In this document: positions 34,621-47,712 of the stretch, in pieces
How the letters are laid out: each line of letters starts with the position of its first letter
How positions within the stretch are numbered: position 1 is the stretch's first letter
DNA from: Bryum argenteum
Lineage: Eukaryota; Streptophyta; Bryopsida; Bryales; Bryaceae
Direction of reading: 5' to 3'
DNA: 64,000 bases
Assembly: GCA_037043015.1 (NCBI GenBank)
Contig: CM073322.1
Span: forward strand, 31,801,864-31,865,863
Translations under genes and position numbers: made by a program
The notes under the pieces: generated by a model
Told to the model about the DNA's origin: nothing
Databases searched by the model: none
Seen by the model: only the letters and a program-made list of their open reading frames with translations

Positions 34621-35656
34621 GAACATTCAGTTGACTGTCTAAACTGCCTTTTTCCCCTGGGATCGCGCATGTGCTTCCTCAAATGAGCAATAATATCATG
34701 GATATGGAGGTTGCTTTATTCAGAAAATTCGATGTGACCTGTGAAGCCTACGCTCCCCTTGGCAGACGACATGAGGAGCGCAATCAACATTTTATGATTT
34801 GTACGAGATCAAATATCTGTACGATTTATCAGTGTCGCATTTGAGGGGCATTGATACTTATCAGGATATCAGCTGTTTTTTGCGAATGTTTGTGTACAGT
34901 ACACTAATTGCAGCTGCTCCGAATCTCCATTTGGCATCTCATCTGCATGCTCGTAATGCAGTCGCGTTCGTACAGAGATACTTATCGCTCAAGTCAGAAA
35001 CGCATTTCGCAGGGGGTTCATGGCATATTCCTAGACTAGGAATGAATGTACTTTGATGTTTGGAGTTTATGAAGGTGCTTCGCTGAATCGAAATGTAAGT
35101 ATTCGAGTTTTCTGACCGCCATGTCGAAGTTGAACCTGGATTAGGTTTCAATGTGGCACTTCAGGTATATATTGGCACAAATAACATCTGATATAGCATA
35201 ATTCTCACATGTGACATGAAACCAAAAACATTGGAGAAAGTTATTATGTTGACATCCTCTGACATTTGTTAAGCAAGAAAGGAATGCATGTATAATTGGC
35301 CTCAATCTGTGGTATCCGTCACCACTCCTCAAGCACCTTGCTAACTGCACACCAGTGTACACTCGAATCATCGCCTCAATGAAATTCTAGGTGCAGACAC
35401 TACATGTGACATTGTATGCCTTCTCTCTGCAAACGTAGGAGTAAAGAGAATGGTGCTGAAGCAACTTCGGAGATACAAGCGACCAGAATTATCAAGAATC
35501 AAATTTCATCATTTAGGGAGGTAGCAGATGTTCCAACAGAGAAAGAACTTATAAAGTACATTCTTGAATGAGAGAGAAATATGCTTTGGAAGTTTATATA
35601 AGTAGATCCAAAAGTGGAATTTTCAGTGCATTGCTTGGGCACTGAAATCGTACGAT
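34621..35656. other. Intergenic DNA between atpC copy 1 and the IQD gene
   Basis: No gene recognised. The right part probably holds the 3' UTR of the minus-strand IQD gene. Confidence 0.4.
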
Positions 35657-38376
35657 CTATCTGTACAGCGGTGTTCTTAAGCCCGAGACTTCAGAGGTAG
35701 CAGGGGTGGCGTCTCTCAGACGGCTGCCCATGGAGGACACGGAGCGCTGGTCGGGGCGGAGGTTGGGGCTACGAGGAGGACGCGGCAGGACGATGCGCCC
35801 GGGGCTGCCCATGGAAAGTCGTTCAGGCGACATGGGCAACGAGAAGCGCTTCCTCTCTGGCGTGCCGGGGCGTTGCCTGGGCGTGCTGTGAGAGCGCACT
35901 TTGGCCTTGGCAGACTGCGTTGCTTGCATGTAGTTGGGCATCGAAGGTGAGCTGGCTAAGCTTTCATCGTCACGGCTCCTAATTGACCCTGTGTGGCTAT
36001 GGCGGATCCCACACGGAGCCCGACCACCAGGAGTCGTGGACCCTGGCTGGCAACCGCTGCTGTACACTGCAGGGACCCTCAGATAGCAAAACTATGTCAG
36101 CGCTCACAATGGCATCTGACTCATAGAAGAAGTTGAGTATTTGCACTGACAATAACCGGATTGTATGACCACAAATTCATTAGATTGCAAGGAAAAATGG
36201 AGTAGAAAGTGAGCTGAAGAAGGGCAACTAGCATAGATTACGTACATGTAGCTTATTGCTAGAGTGTGCAGCTAAATGGCTGAGATTCGGCGTAGCAAGA
36301 CGCAATTTATCTAATTCCACATGATTTTATATCATAGTGGCCAATTAACAAAACTGAGGTTGTATGCACTTGCCTGTTGTGGAGACCTGGCTTGCAGCTT
36401 CTTCGATATCTTCTCGTCGAATGCAGGCGCGAGGACTAGCGGATCGGATGAGCATAGGCTTGGAGTTGTGGGCAGGGGGCGGGGTTTTGGAGGTTCTATG
36501 CAATGGACTGCACTGACCGTTTGCATAACTTGGGGCACGGCAGTAAGTTTCAGGGCTGATTCGCAAGCTCGTTCTTGCTTGAACTGGTGCAGACTTTGTG
36601 GGCTGGTTCCGGTACGAGGGCGAGTGCTGGTGGAGTCGAGCATCTTGCTTGTGTGCAGAGCTTTTGTTCATGTCGAGGCTCCGGACGGAGTAGCTGTCGA
36701 ACACGTCTTTGGAGACGGAGGAACTGTCGAAGACGCGATTCTCCCATGGCCTTGCTGCCATCCAGCGCTCCAGCCAGCTCCATCCCCAATGAGGCTTATC
36801 TGGCTCACAGTCGATGTACAACTGCGACATCTGATTTGGGGCCGCCTTCCGCAACTGTCAGTAACGTGCACTCACTTATATTGCAGATTTGCTTGTCAAT
36901 GTACACCTGAAGTAGTAGACCGTAGTCTCTAATACTTTCCATTACCAGACTGATACATCTTGTTGGCTATCCAAAGACAGTTCAAACGCATTCTTGGGAC
37001 ACCGCATGAACGAGATGTGAATCCTCGCAGTGAATGCCAAAACCAATCCTAGATCATGTAAATCTTGTACAAGCCACTTCTGTAGGATTACCTTATTGTT
37101 AAAGTGGCATGAATATAGACGCTTTTAGAGGGATTGACACCAACTGACAAGATTGATCTTCTAGCCAAGTGACAGACAATTATTTAACAGAATTTCGGCG
37201 GAAAGGCAGAGCAATGGTGCGGATATTGCCTCTCGGTATATGATTATTTGATGCAACAGTATTTTGTATGCATACCTGGTGTGAGAAGGCATATGCTAAA
37301 GCTCGTTCTCTTTTCAGCGCGGCCTCTTGTTTGTGCTGCAACTTGGCTTGAATCTTCTCCGGGGTTTGAGTGCTGTCATCCCAGCCTCCTTCCTAGCAAC
37401 CATAAATTCGAGCACTGGGTGAATAATTATGGCATGGAGAGTGGTCAGAGGAAGTAATCATAGCAGAAATGTTTCAGAGACTCCGTGTGAGTCGAACATA
37501 CAGTAGATCTCCTGGAACAAAATTCCTGTTGCCGTCGCTCCAGTAATTGCCTCTGCACAGCTTGGCCTTCTTCTGACAACCGAACCCTCCGGGCACGAAC
37601 GCGGGCCTGCACCCTCACCAATGCCTGCATGCAGCGGAGCGTGATATTTGCTTGACGACGCACTGTATGTCCTCTCACCAAAGCTTGCAACCGTACTAAG
37701 CCTTTGAGTGCTCGCAATGCTCGCCGTGCCTGCATGGACAGCCAAATGCAATCACCTCTCGGAATATCATTTACACCATCTGCTCGTTGTGACATGAATG
37801 CACAGAATTGCTGCAGGCTGATCGTCATGAGCAAGCGAAATTATTGAAATGCTGTTTGGAAGATGTGATCAAGTGGGTGGTGTTCTGCATACCAAGTATG
37901 CTCGGAATGCTGATTGTATTCTGATGGCTGCCAAGTCTTGCAAAGAGAATACGCGTGCCACCATGCGGTGGTGCACAGGAGTGGCAGTGCAGCTGGTGGC
38001 GTAAGACATGGCCGGCGAACCGAAGGGATCCATGTAGTGAATCTGTTCCTCCTTACTGTACTCTTCGATGACCTTATCTGCATCTGCGTAGGCCCTTGGT
38101 TCAATGCAAGAAGGTTGATGCGGTGATTTACCTAAACTCCATCTCCTCTTCGTTTTGTGTTTCACCTATCAACAAGAACTCAATGTGTTGGTATCTCAAG
38201 GCAACATCACCAAAAGCACCGCAGCTTCTATTAGATACGTTACTCACTGGAACTTCGACTGGAGCCGAAGTCACATATTTGTCAACAGGTTCCTTCTCCT
38301 TGTCTCTGCGCTTCTCTTTCGAAGGAGAACGAAATGCTCTCTTCACAGCGCTCAACCACGTTCCCTTCTTCCCCAT
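35657..38376 (-). CDS. IQ67-domain (IQD) calmodulin-binding protein
   Basis: Six exons on the minus strand: 38376-38248, 38165-37893, 37729-37502, 37392-37276, 36854-36374 and 36066-35657, giving 545 aa. IQD proteins are plant calmodulin-binding scaffolds, usually basic and attached to microtubules, plasma membrane or nucleus. The start [20 protein letters not shown] is typical. The IQ67 region, split by intron 2 as in other IQDs, has [20 protein letters not shown], then [20 protein letters not shown] and [15 protein letters not shown] (about residues 122-180). Further conserved blocks are [42 protein letters not shown] and a C-terminal [20 protein letters not shown] (DUF4005). Five of the exon joins follow consensus; intron 5 has a GC donor (AG|GCAAGT), the only choice that keeps phase with exon 6. 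Identity is firm; the short exons are inferred. Confidence 0.92.
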
Positions 38377-41300
38377 TTCGAAGTGCCTGAAGGCTCGGGT
38401 AACGAAAAGTTAGAGCACAACGATGGCTGTGAAACGTATATCTACTTTCAGTACACTAGACCGCAGATACTGAGTGACATCAGAATACAAAAACTTCAGA
38501 TTTGCCGATGTCAAATCCGAAACATCAATCGTCTAGTTTATCAACACTTTGGCATACTTCAGACGAAGGGAATCAACTCGATGTGACAACCAAAGAGAGC
38601 ATCGGCTAAAACAGAATCAGTGGTCAGCCATGGCCTCAAATTGCAAGCAAGAACTGACAAGACTCGGGAAGAACGTGGCACCTTGTTTTCAGAACGCCAT
38701 CAATTCGTGAAAGATCGCTATCCGACACTTGGATTCATGAATCCATGTGAGATGACATCCTTCTTCACGCTCATTCTTGAACCAGCGCTATCTTGAACAA
38801 GCTAGCGCCATGAAACTTGAACTACCACATTGCAGATGTGCGTCGCAAGGCCCTGAAACTCGAGGGAATTGCTGGACTTCCTAAGTCTTCAGGAGCCCTG
38901 AGGGCAGAGAAGAAGGAATCATGCTTTCAGCAAGAAAGAGGCGGAAAGGGACGGCTGTAGGGTTGTTCCTGCTTCTTGGAGTGACGGACAATGCTGGGCA
39001 TGTGCTAGCCGTGCAGTATCTCTGCCACTGCAGAAGGGAGATGTAGTGACAGTAGTATATACTCTAAGACCAAGCTATCGACAAAGAGAGTTTACAAGCA
39101 CGATGGCAACGTACTATCTAGACGTACTCAGAGCCTCCGCATCCATGACCACAACCACTACCAGTGCTCTCTACAATCTGGAAGATGAGTACCCACTAAC
39201 AATGGCTGCAGGCTATGGTGATGGATCGTCTACCCTACCCTTGGCACTATCGTGGGGGATTGCGAGTTGCGGATTGTCGAATGCGCGCAGGGGAGCAGAT
39301 AGGAAACGATACGAGCAGGCAGGTTACGGAAGGAGCTTCTGCTACATTAATGGAAGCCTCACGTTACATTACTGTCTGGTCTCTGCAGATTGACTAAAGC
39401 TGGCAGCAGCAGCTCCGAGGCGGAGGGGTCAGAAAGTAGCAGACAGAAAGAGCAGGGGCTGTGCTGGGGATTGAGTCGGCAATTGAAGAGAGCTTAAGCT
39501 TTACTCCAGGAGCTTCCATAACATGTCGATCATGCGCAACAACATTCGAGGTGGAATCTGCAGCCTCCTTTCCGTTACCAGAATCGTCGTCGTCGGGCTG
39601 CGAATCATGATTGAGTGGTACTGCATGTGACACTCTACGGCTTTGTGGTGGGCATCTCACTCGTTCGATGTGACTTCAAGCGACCCACACAAGATGTGCT
39701 ATGCCTTATGCAATGAAGCGTTCTTTAGGGGATGATCAAATTTTCCTTCAAATGTACCTCCGCGCAAGAAGAGAAATCTAATTACTCCTTGACAAAAAAG
39801 TAATTTTTTATATTGGAATGATTAGGGTTTTTCTTTTTTCTTGAACCAATTAATGTATTAATCAATTGACTTTACACAACATGAACCAAAGCAAGAGGTT
39901 TGCTTGGCGAAGGTATTTTTGTAATTTTCTCATAGTATCCTCCACTTGTCTAAGTTTTAGGACTATTTAAAAGCTCCTAGTCTCTCAGCAGGCTCGCCCG
40001 CTAAATCAAGCCACCAAAACTCTTAACATAATATACAGTGCTCTTCTTCCTAATGTGACTTACACATAGCCATGTCACATCTACCACCTACCAGGTCTCC
40101 CTTGAGCTTCTGGGAGACTACCTACCACAACTCGAACAAAGGGCGGCCTTGCATATATACAAGTAATACAAGGAGTTAGATAGAGAGTACACTACACTGA
40201 ATCATGGCGAACAATGTCATGAGGGGAATAATGATGTATGTTGTAGTACATCGATCTTAGATGCAAAAATTAAGGATAGGTTAGTAGTTGGAGGCCATTG
40301 TAAAATGCTACGTGTGTAAGAAAAATTCATGTTACTTCATAAGAATTCATAGTTCTAATGAACTTGTATGATCCTAATGAGTTATATTCAAACAAAAAAG
40401 TCTATGTGAATAGCCAATATCATGTGTTCTACTATTGTTGCTTACAAGCAACTCCTAAATTAAGAGAAGGAATAAATATACAAACATGTTATCCCCACTG
40501 TCAAGTTCTAACTTTGTACACTTGAGTATGAGCCTTGAAACCACACAACATCAAAGACCACTTGCTAGGGGCATTTTGGCAAGACCGAGGTACATTGTAG
40601 CTTCCAACGTTAAGTTTTAATCTACCCACGGTGTACAATTTAGCTCGATCAATAGTAGGTAACCATATGGGTTCCTTTCCCACAATTCATATCTAAAATT
40701 AAAATGAACACAAGACTACTGAAGTTAATTTATTCAATCTTTTTACAAACTTTGCATATTCCCATTGTCATTCCCCAAAAGCTTGCCAATGTGAAAGTTG
40801 TTACAAAATTTGAGCCTCCAACAAGAAAATTTGACAACAAAGAAAATTACAAATGGTTAATCTACTCACTCACTTTTTACAGATTTTTAATTTTTTTTCT
40901 TGACAATTGATCACAATTTGTTAGCATTGATAAGGCATAATGTTCTAGAAAATTGTCATTTCAATACAGTAGCTTGCATCATGAAGATGCTTTTAAAATT
41001 GGGAAGGGTCTAACTCATAATGAGTTGGACAATTGTACCTGGGAACGCAGTTTCGTGTTACCAAGGGAAGTAATAATAATTACTCAAATGTGTGCAGTCA
41101 GTGAAATCAGCCAAGTCAACCTACTTTGTCAAGGCTGTCATATAATGACACCGGTACATGAGCATATAGGCTCATTAACCCTTCATACACAATCAGTACA
41201 GGGTTAGGCTCACCCCTAAACCCCCCTTTTAAAATCCACAATGTTCAGCTTTATGAGCATTTTGAAAAACTTGGATACCTCAATTAATTTGGATTCCGTT

Positions 41301-41924
41301 GAGAGACCAGAAATTATCACGTGCTTTGGGAGAGGGGAAGTAATTGTTGGCTGATCAGTATCCTAAAACCTTAAACCCTACAATGTCATGTTTTCTTCAT
41401 CTGGAGTGATGAAGGCATGCATCGGATAAAAGTAAACCCCAACTTTTGCTTTTGCTTCTATCGATGCTAATCATATTGTCAGAGGTTCATCACGATGCAA
41501 ATTGTGCTTTTAGTCGTGGTCCACTCTGACATTGAAAAGAGTGTACTCCAAAGATACATGGTGTTTTTCTTTGATATTGATCATGGGGGGCGAAAATTGC
41601 GAGATTGATGGTTTAGGGTTTTACAGTTCAGTTTTTGAAGTTGTGTGGAGCGACATCTGAACGTGACTGGAAATTCATGATTGTGCTCGCGAATGTTTGC
41701 ACCAGATTTGGGTTGCACGAATTGAGTGAGGGCAATTAGGGTTCGTATCGAGGGCTTATGGCTGCAGAGTTGAAGATTTGCAGTACACAATTTGAGCATC
41801 GAGATTCGTTGAGATTGCGGCGTTAGTTTTCTTCGGGGAACGGAAAAGGAATGGAGGTTAAAGGGTTTGGGAAGAGCAAGGAGGTTTAGGGTTGGATCGA
41901 GAGAGGCAGAGAGGAGGAGCAGCT
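38377..41924. other. Intergenic region between IQD and RIT1 (divergent promoters)
   Basis: The left part (38.4-39.7 kb) has gene-like GC content and probably contains the 5' leader and promoter of the minus-strand IQD gene. A minus-strand frame at 39394-39660 with a short acidic run (DDDDSGNG) is unrecognised. From 39.7 to 41.8 kb the DNA is AT-rich without recognised features. Confidence 0.4.
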
Positions 41925-44273
41925 ATGGACAGGAACATTTACAAGGTGACTCGGCAATTGAAGAAGGCGGAGAACTCGCTATACAACGCTTTACGATCCA
42001 TCTACCACGATGCCTTGTTCGTGTCCGAGATTGCGCTCTTGTGGCCTCGTCTGCCCCTGCTCGCCAATCTCCGCTGCGGCCTGTGGTATGCTCACCCCGA
42101 CCACTTCCATGGCACTGCCTACTTCAAATCCACGGACGGCCACAACGGCAACTGGTCTTTCAATGTCACGCGCCTCAATCTCCATGTCGCTCTCCTTGCC
42201 GGTACTTAACCCTCATTTCCCTCGACCTCTTTTTTCTGTTTCAATTCGGTGGCAGTGCAGTTCTCACACAGGTGTCGGCCGGTCTTGTATCATCCCAGGC
42301 AGGAGCGTCCATTTGCAAGACCGGTACATGCCTGAGTGAGATCCAGGTATGCCCACAAGTGAATCTCGTATTCAAATTACGAGATCCTTTCTTCTCAAGC
42401 TCTCGATGCGCTTACAAACCTTCCCTGTGCAGCGGAGAAAGGAGGTTGCATCATTGTCGATGCTACAAGGAAGGGGAAGCGTTTTCCCGACAGCATGTCG
42501 AAAACCATACCGATTTGGGCTTGTGTGATCAATCGTGCTGTGGCCGATATTCGTGATGCTGAGGATGGGCATTCGCTGGACTGGGATTGCGAGCTTCACT
42601 TGCCTATCTGGGTATCAGAAGTGGAGAAGAACAACATTGAGAATCTGGTAGATTCATGGGTTGAGGATCTGAAAGCCTGTGGCGCAAACCTGGTACCCCT
42701 CGCTCGAGCTTTGAGAAAGCCCCTTCGAACTCTCTGGGTGTCGCAGAAGACAGTGATCTGGCTAAACGAAGTGGTAGACATCGAGACGCTGGATTTCTCT
42801 CCCATATTCTTGGTGTCAGCATCTCAGCCAGTGAGCTGCACGCAACGGATGACGGACGCAGAGTTCAGCTGGAGTTACATTCCAGGTGCAGCAGATGATG
42901 AAGAGAGCTGGGCGCGAGGCCTCACCCCGACCCTCTTCTGGAAGCACGTCGATGACCTTGTCAATGATAGTCCTGTGGGTTGCAATCGCAAAGTAGCAGA
43001 TATAGTCGAGCGTGACCGTGTTTACAGATCGGTGCGAGGTCAAGAGGCGGCACAAGTGACAGTGAAATCTTCTCGAAAGCTTGATCATCCTGTGGACCGG
43101 ACTAGTGATGATGCTAGCTCTGCGAGTTCTTTTTTGATCATGGATCTGGGTGCAAGGACCATGAACGATTCCCTGTGTTCTGACGACGGATGCCAAGAAA
43201 TGGAGACAAGTCCACCTGATACGCTTCCTGGTTTGCATTGGATCGGTTCTACTGGACTTGCTGTGGGCAACTCTTCATGCTGTAAGCTTCTATCTCCTCT
43301 GTTGTTCTGATTTCTGACCAAAATCCAATAGTCAGTATGCGATTCTGGAGTCTTATATTTCAATTTACAGTTTAAGTCTTCCAGATATTAATTGTAATTT
43401 TTCTGTTTGTGAAAACTAGGAGTAACTTTTGTGTAGCTTGGAAGGTGGAGACTGATCAAGTGACCACCCATATTGTATAAGCAGGTCAAGAGAATTCCCT
43501 GCGCGAGGTTGTGGATTGTGTGTTGGACGTCGACTCCTCAGCATGCTCAACTTCAGAAGACGCCTATTTTCAGCTTCCAATAGTAGTAAGCACATTACAT
43601 AACAGTCTCGGTTGAATAACGGTTTCAGATAACGCTCTGAGCAACAACGGCTTGTTTTTTCACGCCATATCGTAATTACAGTTCTGTTGGAATTTCAGGG
43701 CTCAAAGTTTGATCGCCATTCTTTGCAAGATCATTTACCAGTAGCTGTCAAATTTGCGAGGGAGAAATTGGCGAAGGGGCTCTCACTACTCATATGTTGC
43801 TCAGATGGTAAGCTAACTGGATGATCGCATTGCACTTTTGACAGCCGGTTCCTTGAGGTTTTCGGTCTTATTAGCATATGGCATTTAAGCTTTTCTCATT
43901 CAAATGGTGTGCATTTATGCAGGTGAAGACCTAAGCGTGTGCGTTTGTCTAGCAATTTTGCTTTCTTGCTTTGATTCAAGGGGTAAGCGTTTACTTTGCC
44001 TTCTTCTATACCTATGGTTGTGGCTTGCCTGTTGAAAAAGTTCACAAAATTGCTTCTTAATTTCGGTGAAGTTGCCTTTCCTGATTAATAAAGTAACTGA
44101 TTTTCGTGGCACTTGCAGGTAAGTTCTGTAGCACTGGCTTGAATCCTAGAACAGTCTCCAAGGCTGATGTTCGACAAAGCTTAGTACAGCTTGCGAGTTA
44201 TCACTCGGGTGCACGCCCATCGAGGGGTAGCCTGAAACAGGTGTATAATTATCTGCAAAGCCACAATAGCTGA
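41925..44273 (+). CDS. RIT1: tRNA A64-2'-O-ribosylphosphate transferase (Rit1)
   Basis: Six exons, 41925-42201, 42433-43281, 43485-43585, 43699-43807, 43923-43982 and 44119-44273, give 516 aa. Rit1 adds a 5-phosphoribosyl group to the 2'-OH of A64 in cytosolic initiator tRNA-Met, which keeps it out of elongation. The N-terminus (SLYNALRSIYHDALFVSEIA), NLRCGLWYAHPDHFHGTAYF and FKSTDGHNGNWSFNVTRLNL are characteristic. After the first intron come GGCIIVDATRKGKRFPDSMS and KTIPIWACVINRAVAD. The C-terminal domain has a dual-specificity-phosphatase-like loop, LLICCSDGEDLSVCV, and ends PSRGSLKQVYNYLQSHNS. All introns are GT-AG and phases agree. The protein acts alone; no partner gene is nearby. Confidence 0.93.
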
Positions 44274-45789
44274 TCGTACCATTTCTGCTTATCACCTCCA
44301 CTTTCGGAGTGGGAATCGGCAACTGCTAGCTTGGAATTGAAGTGACGACTACTCTGGAGAATTGAAGGGACGACTACTCTGGAGAATTGAAGGGTGGATC
44401 GTGTCGGTATGCTTGAGATGAGTTCGGACACGACTCAGAACCCCCTATTGGACCAGTGCCAAGGACGAGTTCATGTGAGCTGGATGATGTACGGGAAGCT
44501 GTCATGACATGCAAGCCCGTCAGGCAGGTGCAAATGAAGCACCTCGAAGCCCCATCAACCATTATGGCCCTTCTGATGTATTTTACAGTGTATCGTAGCA
44601 GCTTGAATGACAGATTTGGCATGGAAAAGCGCAACCGATCTCACTCCACTTCACATGTACTTGCCAATCTAACAGATCGAGGTGTTCTGTCTTTATTAGT
44701 GACAGAACTTCCAAGTCTTTCAATGCAATGGTGCTGATTGCAATGTAAAGCCTGGATCTTACACTGTAGCTTGATAGTGATTGCAATGTAAAGCCTGAGC
44801 TTGCAGGAATTGCAATGCACAATTAGTGGCATCTCGTCAAGATTTGAATGCGAAGAGTATGAGGTCACCCACTTTCTGCAAAAGCACCTTCCAAACGATG
44901 CCCTCTCTGCTACTACCACCTGCAGACTTTGCAGCGTGAATAAAAGTGTATCCTAATCTGCCAACGTGCTTGAAGAAAGTGAGGACGAACAATAACGAGA
45001 GAATTTGAGTGAGATTCTGTACTTCGATAACTATCGTAGCAATTCGTAGCTGCAACTGCCCTGCACAGTTTGAAAATTCTAACTCTACTTTCTTAAGAGT
45101 TGCGGGTCGGGGTTTGCCTCAAGCCGACATGCTGCCCCGCCAAGGTGATACTATTTGTGGTGTAACTTCCAGAAACCTGCAACCCCATCTCTCCCATCTT
45201 ATTGCCTTGTTCATGAGAGAATCTTCAAATTTTAGTGGCTTAAAGTGGCACCGAAGAAAACTACATGTTTTACTTGCCGTACTACATGTTATCAAACCCA
45301 TTTCCCCTCAATTAGCTCGTTGGTAAGGATTGATTGGGGGCGGTGGGGCTGTGGCCAGGCCGTGCCGGGCCATATGGTGGCGATGCTCTAAGATCGGCAG
45401 TCTCTAAAGGCCGAGCACTGCTATGTCCGCCTCCTCCGCATACAGCACATGCAAGCACAACCAACATCTTCGAGATATCAGGGGCGACACTAACCGACGT
45501 CCATGTCAAAATGTCGATTCGTGCGACATCTCGTACACCACGTTCAGAGTCCATTTGGTCACCTGGTAAGCGCACAATATTGCAGTATACTTTCAATAAG
45601 AGTCCAATATTTGATTACTCTCCCGTCGAAGTTCCTAAATTTTCAAACTCGTCATCCCTCATCGAAGAGATCATCTAAAGCAATTCACCAAAGCGAAGGA
45701 AACAATCAGTACTATGCTTCGGCAAATTTCCGGGGAACGGCACGAAAGGAGTTTTCGGCAGATCTCCAGGAGACGGCATGAAAGGAATT
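44274..45789. other. Intergenic DNA between RIT1 and atpC copy 2
   Basis: Holds the RIT1 3' flank. A 25-bp unit (TGAAGGGACGACTACTCTGG and five more bases) occurs twice in tandem at about 44338-44387, and GATTGCAATGTAAAGCCTG occurs twice near 44735 and 44780. No gene recognised. Confidence 0.45.
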
Positions 45790-45810
45790 TTCGGCAAATT
45801 TGGTAGTACT
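45718..45810. repeat. Imperfect tandem repeat at the end of the inverted repeat
   Basis: TTCGGCAAATTT-, TTCGGCAGATCT- and TTCGGCAAATTT- start successive units of about 39-40 bp (the first two include ACGGCA-GAAAGGA). The last TTCGGCAAATTTGG coincides with the outermost base pairs shared with copy 1 near 34610. Confidence 0.6.
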
Positions 45811-46199
45811 CTCTCGACGCCGGGCTCTCTCCCTCAGTGAAAACGCGAGGTGGAAGCATATGCTAACACATGTTACACACTCGCATCAGCATCGACATTA
45901 CAATTACTCAAAACTTATTGGTGGCTACCGCGAACCTCATGGCTCATCAATTTCAAGTGATCTCAAAACCGGCCATTTTCCACATGCTTCTGTTGCTTCG
46001 ATACTATATCCCGGCAACGTCCACTTGTCTGTAGCTCCTGGCCAGTTCTTGATCACTAGCTCCTCTACCCATCTCCACCTCACTTCACATAGTGTACACA
46101 TTCTAAACTGACCCCTACCATCCTCTCTCCAATACATCATTCCAATTCGCACTCGCGTCCACGCCCGGGCGAGGATAGTCGACTAATAGGCATGCTCGC

Positions 46200-47505
46200 C
46201 TAGATCGTCACCGTGGATCCTGCCACAATCTCCAGAATCTCTCCCGTGATCTTGGCTTGACGTTGCCTGTTGTAAGACACCGACAGCGCCTTCTTCAGGT
46301 CCCTCGCATTGTCCGACGCGTTGTTCATCGCGTTCATCCGAGCTGCCAGCTCGCTCGCTACTGAGTCCTGCAGTGCGCGCAGAATCTGGCTGTTCAGGTA
46401 CAGCGGCAGCAGCGCGTCCAGAATCTGCACCGGCTCCTGCTCGAACGTCAGCACGCCCGAGAACTCCGCTGTCTCCGTCCGCATCTCCTCACGCTCCACC
46501 GAGAACTTGCCGTCCTTGGTCGTCAGCCGGAACATCTCGTCCTCTGCCGCGTCCACGCAGTTCCCGTTTATGTCGCACACCTCGCCCTGCGGCGACAGTG
46601 GCAGCAGCGTGTGGATGATCGGGTCCGACTTGATCAGCGACACGAACCTCGTGTACAGCAGCTCCACCTTGTCCACCTCCTCCGACACGAACAGCGCGAA
46701 CAGCTCATCCGCGATAGCCTGAGCCTCCTTCGTCGTTGGTGCATTCCCGGCGTCCAGAAACCTGTCCACGGGGATCTGAGGCCGCCTCTTGAAGTACGAG
46801 TTGCCCTTCTTTCCGATGCTCACCACCGTGTACTCCACACCAATGTCGCGCAGCTCCTTCATCCGCGCTTCAGCCTTCTTCAGCACGTAGTTGTTGAAAC
46901 CACCGCACAGACCCCTGTCTCCCGTGATTACCACCAGCCCAATTTTCTTCACTGGCCTCACCTGAACCACCATTCACAACCTCAAATCTCAATTTCCTCC
47001 TCACAATATCCATTCACTCCACCAATAAGCATGCATTTACCTTTCCAATTGAATTACATTCCACCAGCTTCAATCCAATTATAATCCCCAATTCTCCACA
47101 CCCCCACAGTCAAATTCAAGAGAAGGGAAGAACACTCACATTGGTCAAGGGAATGTCAATGTCCTCGGTTTGCAGCTGCTCGTTGACATTGAAGAGCACC
47201 TTGACGAGATTCTCCGAGAAGGGGCGCCCATTCACCACAGCCTCCTGGGCGCGACGCACCTTGGCAGCAGCCACGAGCTTCATGGCGTCAGTGATCTTCT
47301 GGGTGTTCTTGACGGTGGAAATTCGATCACGGAGATCCTTGAGTCCAGCGGTGACGACAGAGCTGCCGCGGCGGGCGACGCCGGTGCTCTCAGAGACCGT
47401 GAGCGAGTCAGCGGGGTCGGCGCTGCGCAGGCCGAGCGAGCGCGAGGACAGCCCCTCGAAGGAGGCCATCTTGAGCGACGAGCCGCAGGCGAGCGAGGAC
47501 GCCAT
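46200..47505 (-). CDS. atpC: Chloroplast ATP synthase gamma subunit, copy 2
   Basis: Two minus-strand exons, 47505-47140 and 46961-46200, with a 178-bp GT-AG intron at the same position as in copy 1 (151 bp there), giving 375 aa. It has the same features: transit peptide, redox CDINGNC motif and AGSTVTI C-terminus. The only amino-acid differences from copy 1 are in the transit peptide or just before the mature start (TVSESTG and RRGSSVV, where copy 1 has TTSESAG and RRGRSVV). The remainder of the two proteins is identical, although silent differences exist, especially next to the intron. Both copies appear intact and probably expressed. Confidence 0.95.
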
Positions 47506-47706
47506 TGCAGCAGCGGGGCGGGAGTGGAACAGGAAGCAAGCTCAGGAGCAGGGGTCCGATGCGGGTCCTGTGGGGGGCAATGCGAGATGGTTGCGAGGGA
47601 TTTGGTTAGGGCAGGGGCGCACCATAGGAGTGGAGAGGCCAGTGGTGGGAATTGGCCGTCCGAGAGGCCTGAGCCGCAGGGTGTCTGGCTATGGTGGGGA
47701 TGGCGC

Positions 47707-47712
47707 CTTATC
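47707..47712 (-). promoter_or_regulatory. GATAAG I-box upstream of atpC copy 2
   Basis: GATAAG on the minus strand within GCTGGATAAGGC, about 200 bp before the start codon. The same block is found upstream of copy 1, although most of the surrounding leader is diverged. Confidence 0.4.

Noticed and set aside
39046-39660. Possible small genes between IQD and RIT1
   Set aside because: Frames overlap on both strands, contain no known motif and lie where the IQD leader and promoter are expected.
41172-41230. TTAACCCTTCATAC as another TTAA-element end
   Set aside because: No inverted partner with TTAA was found within a reasonable distance.
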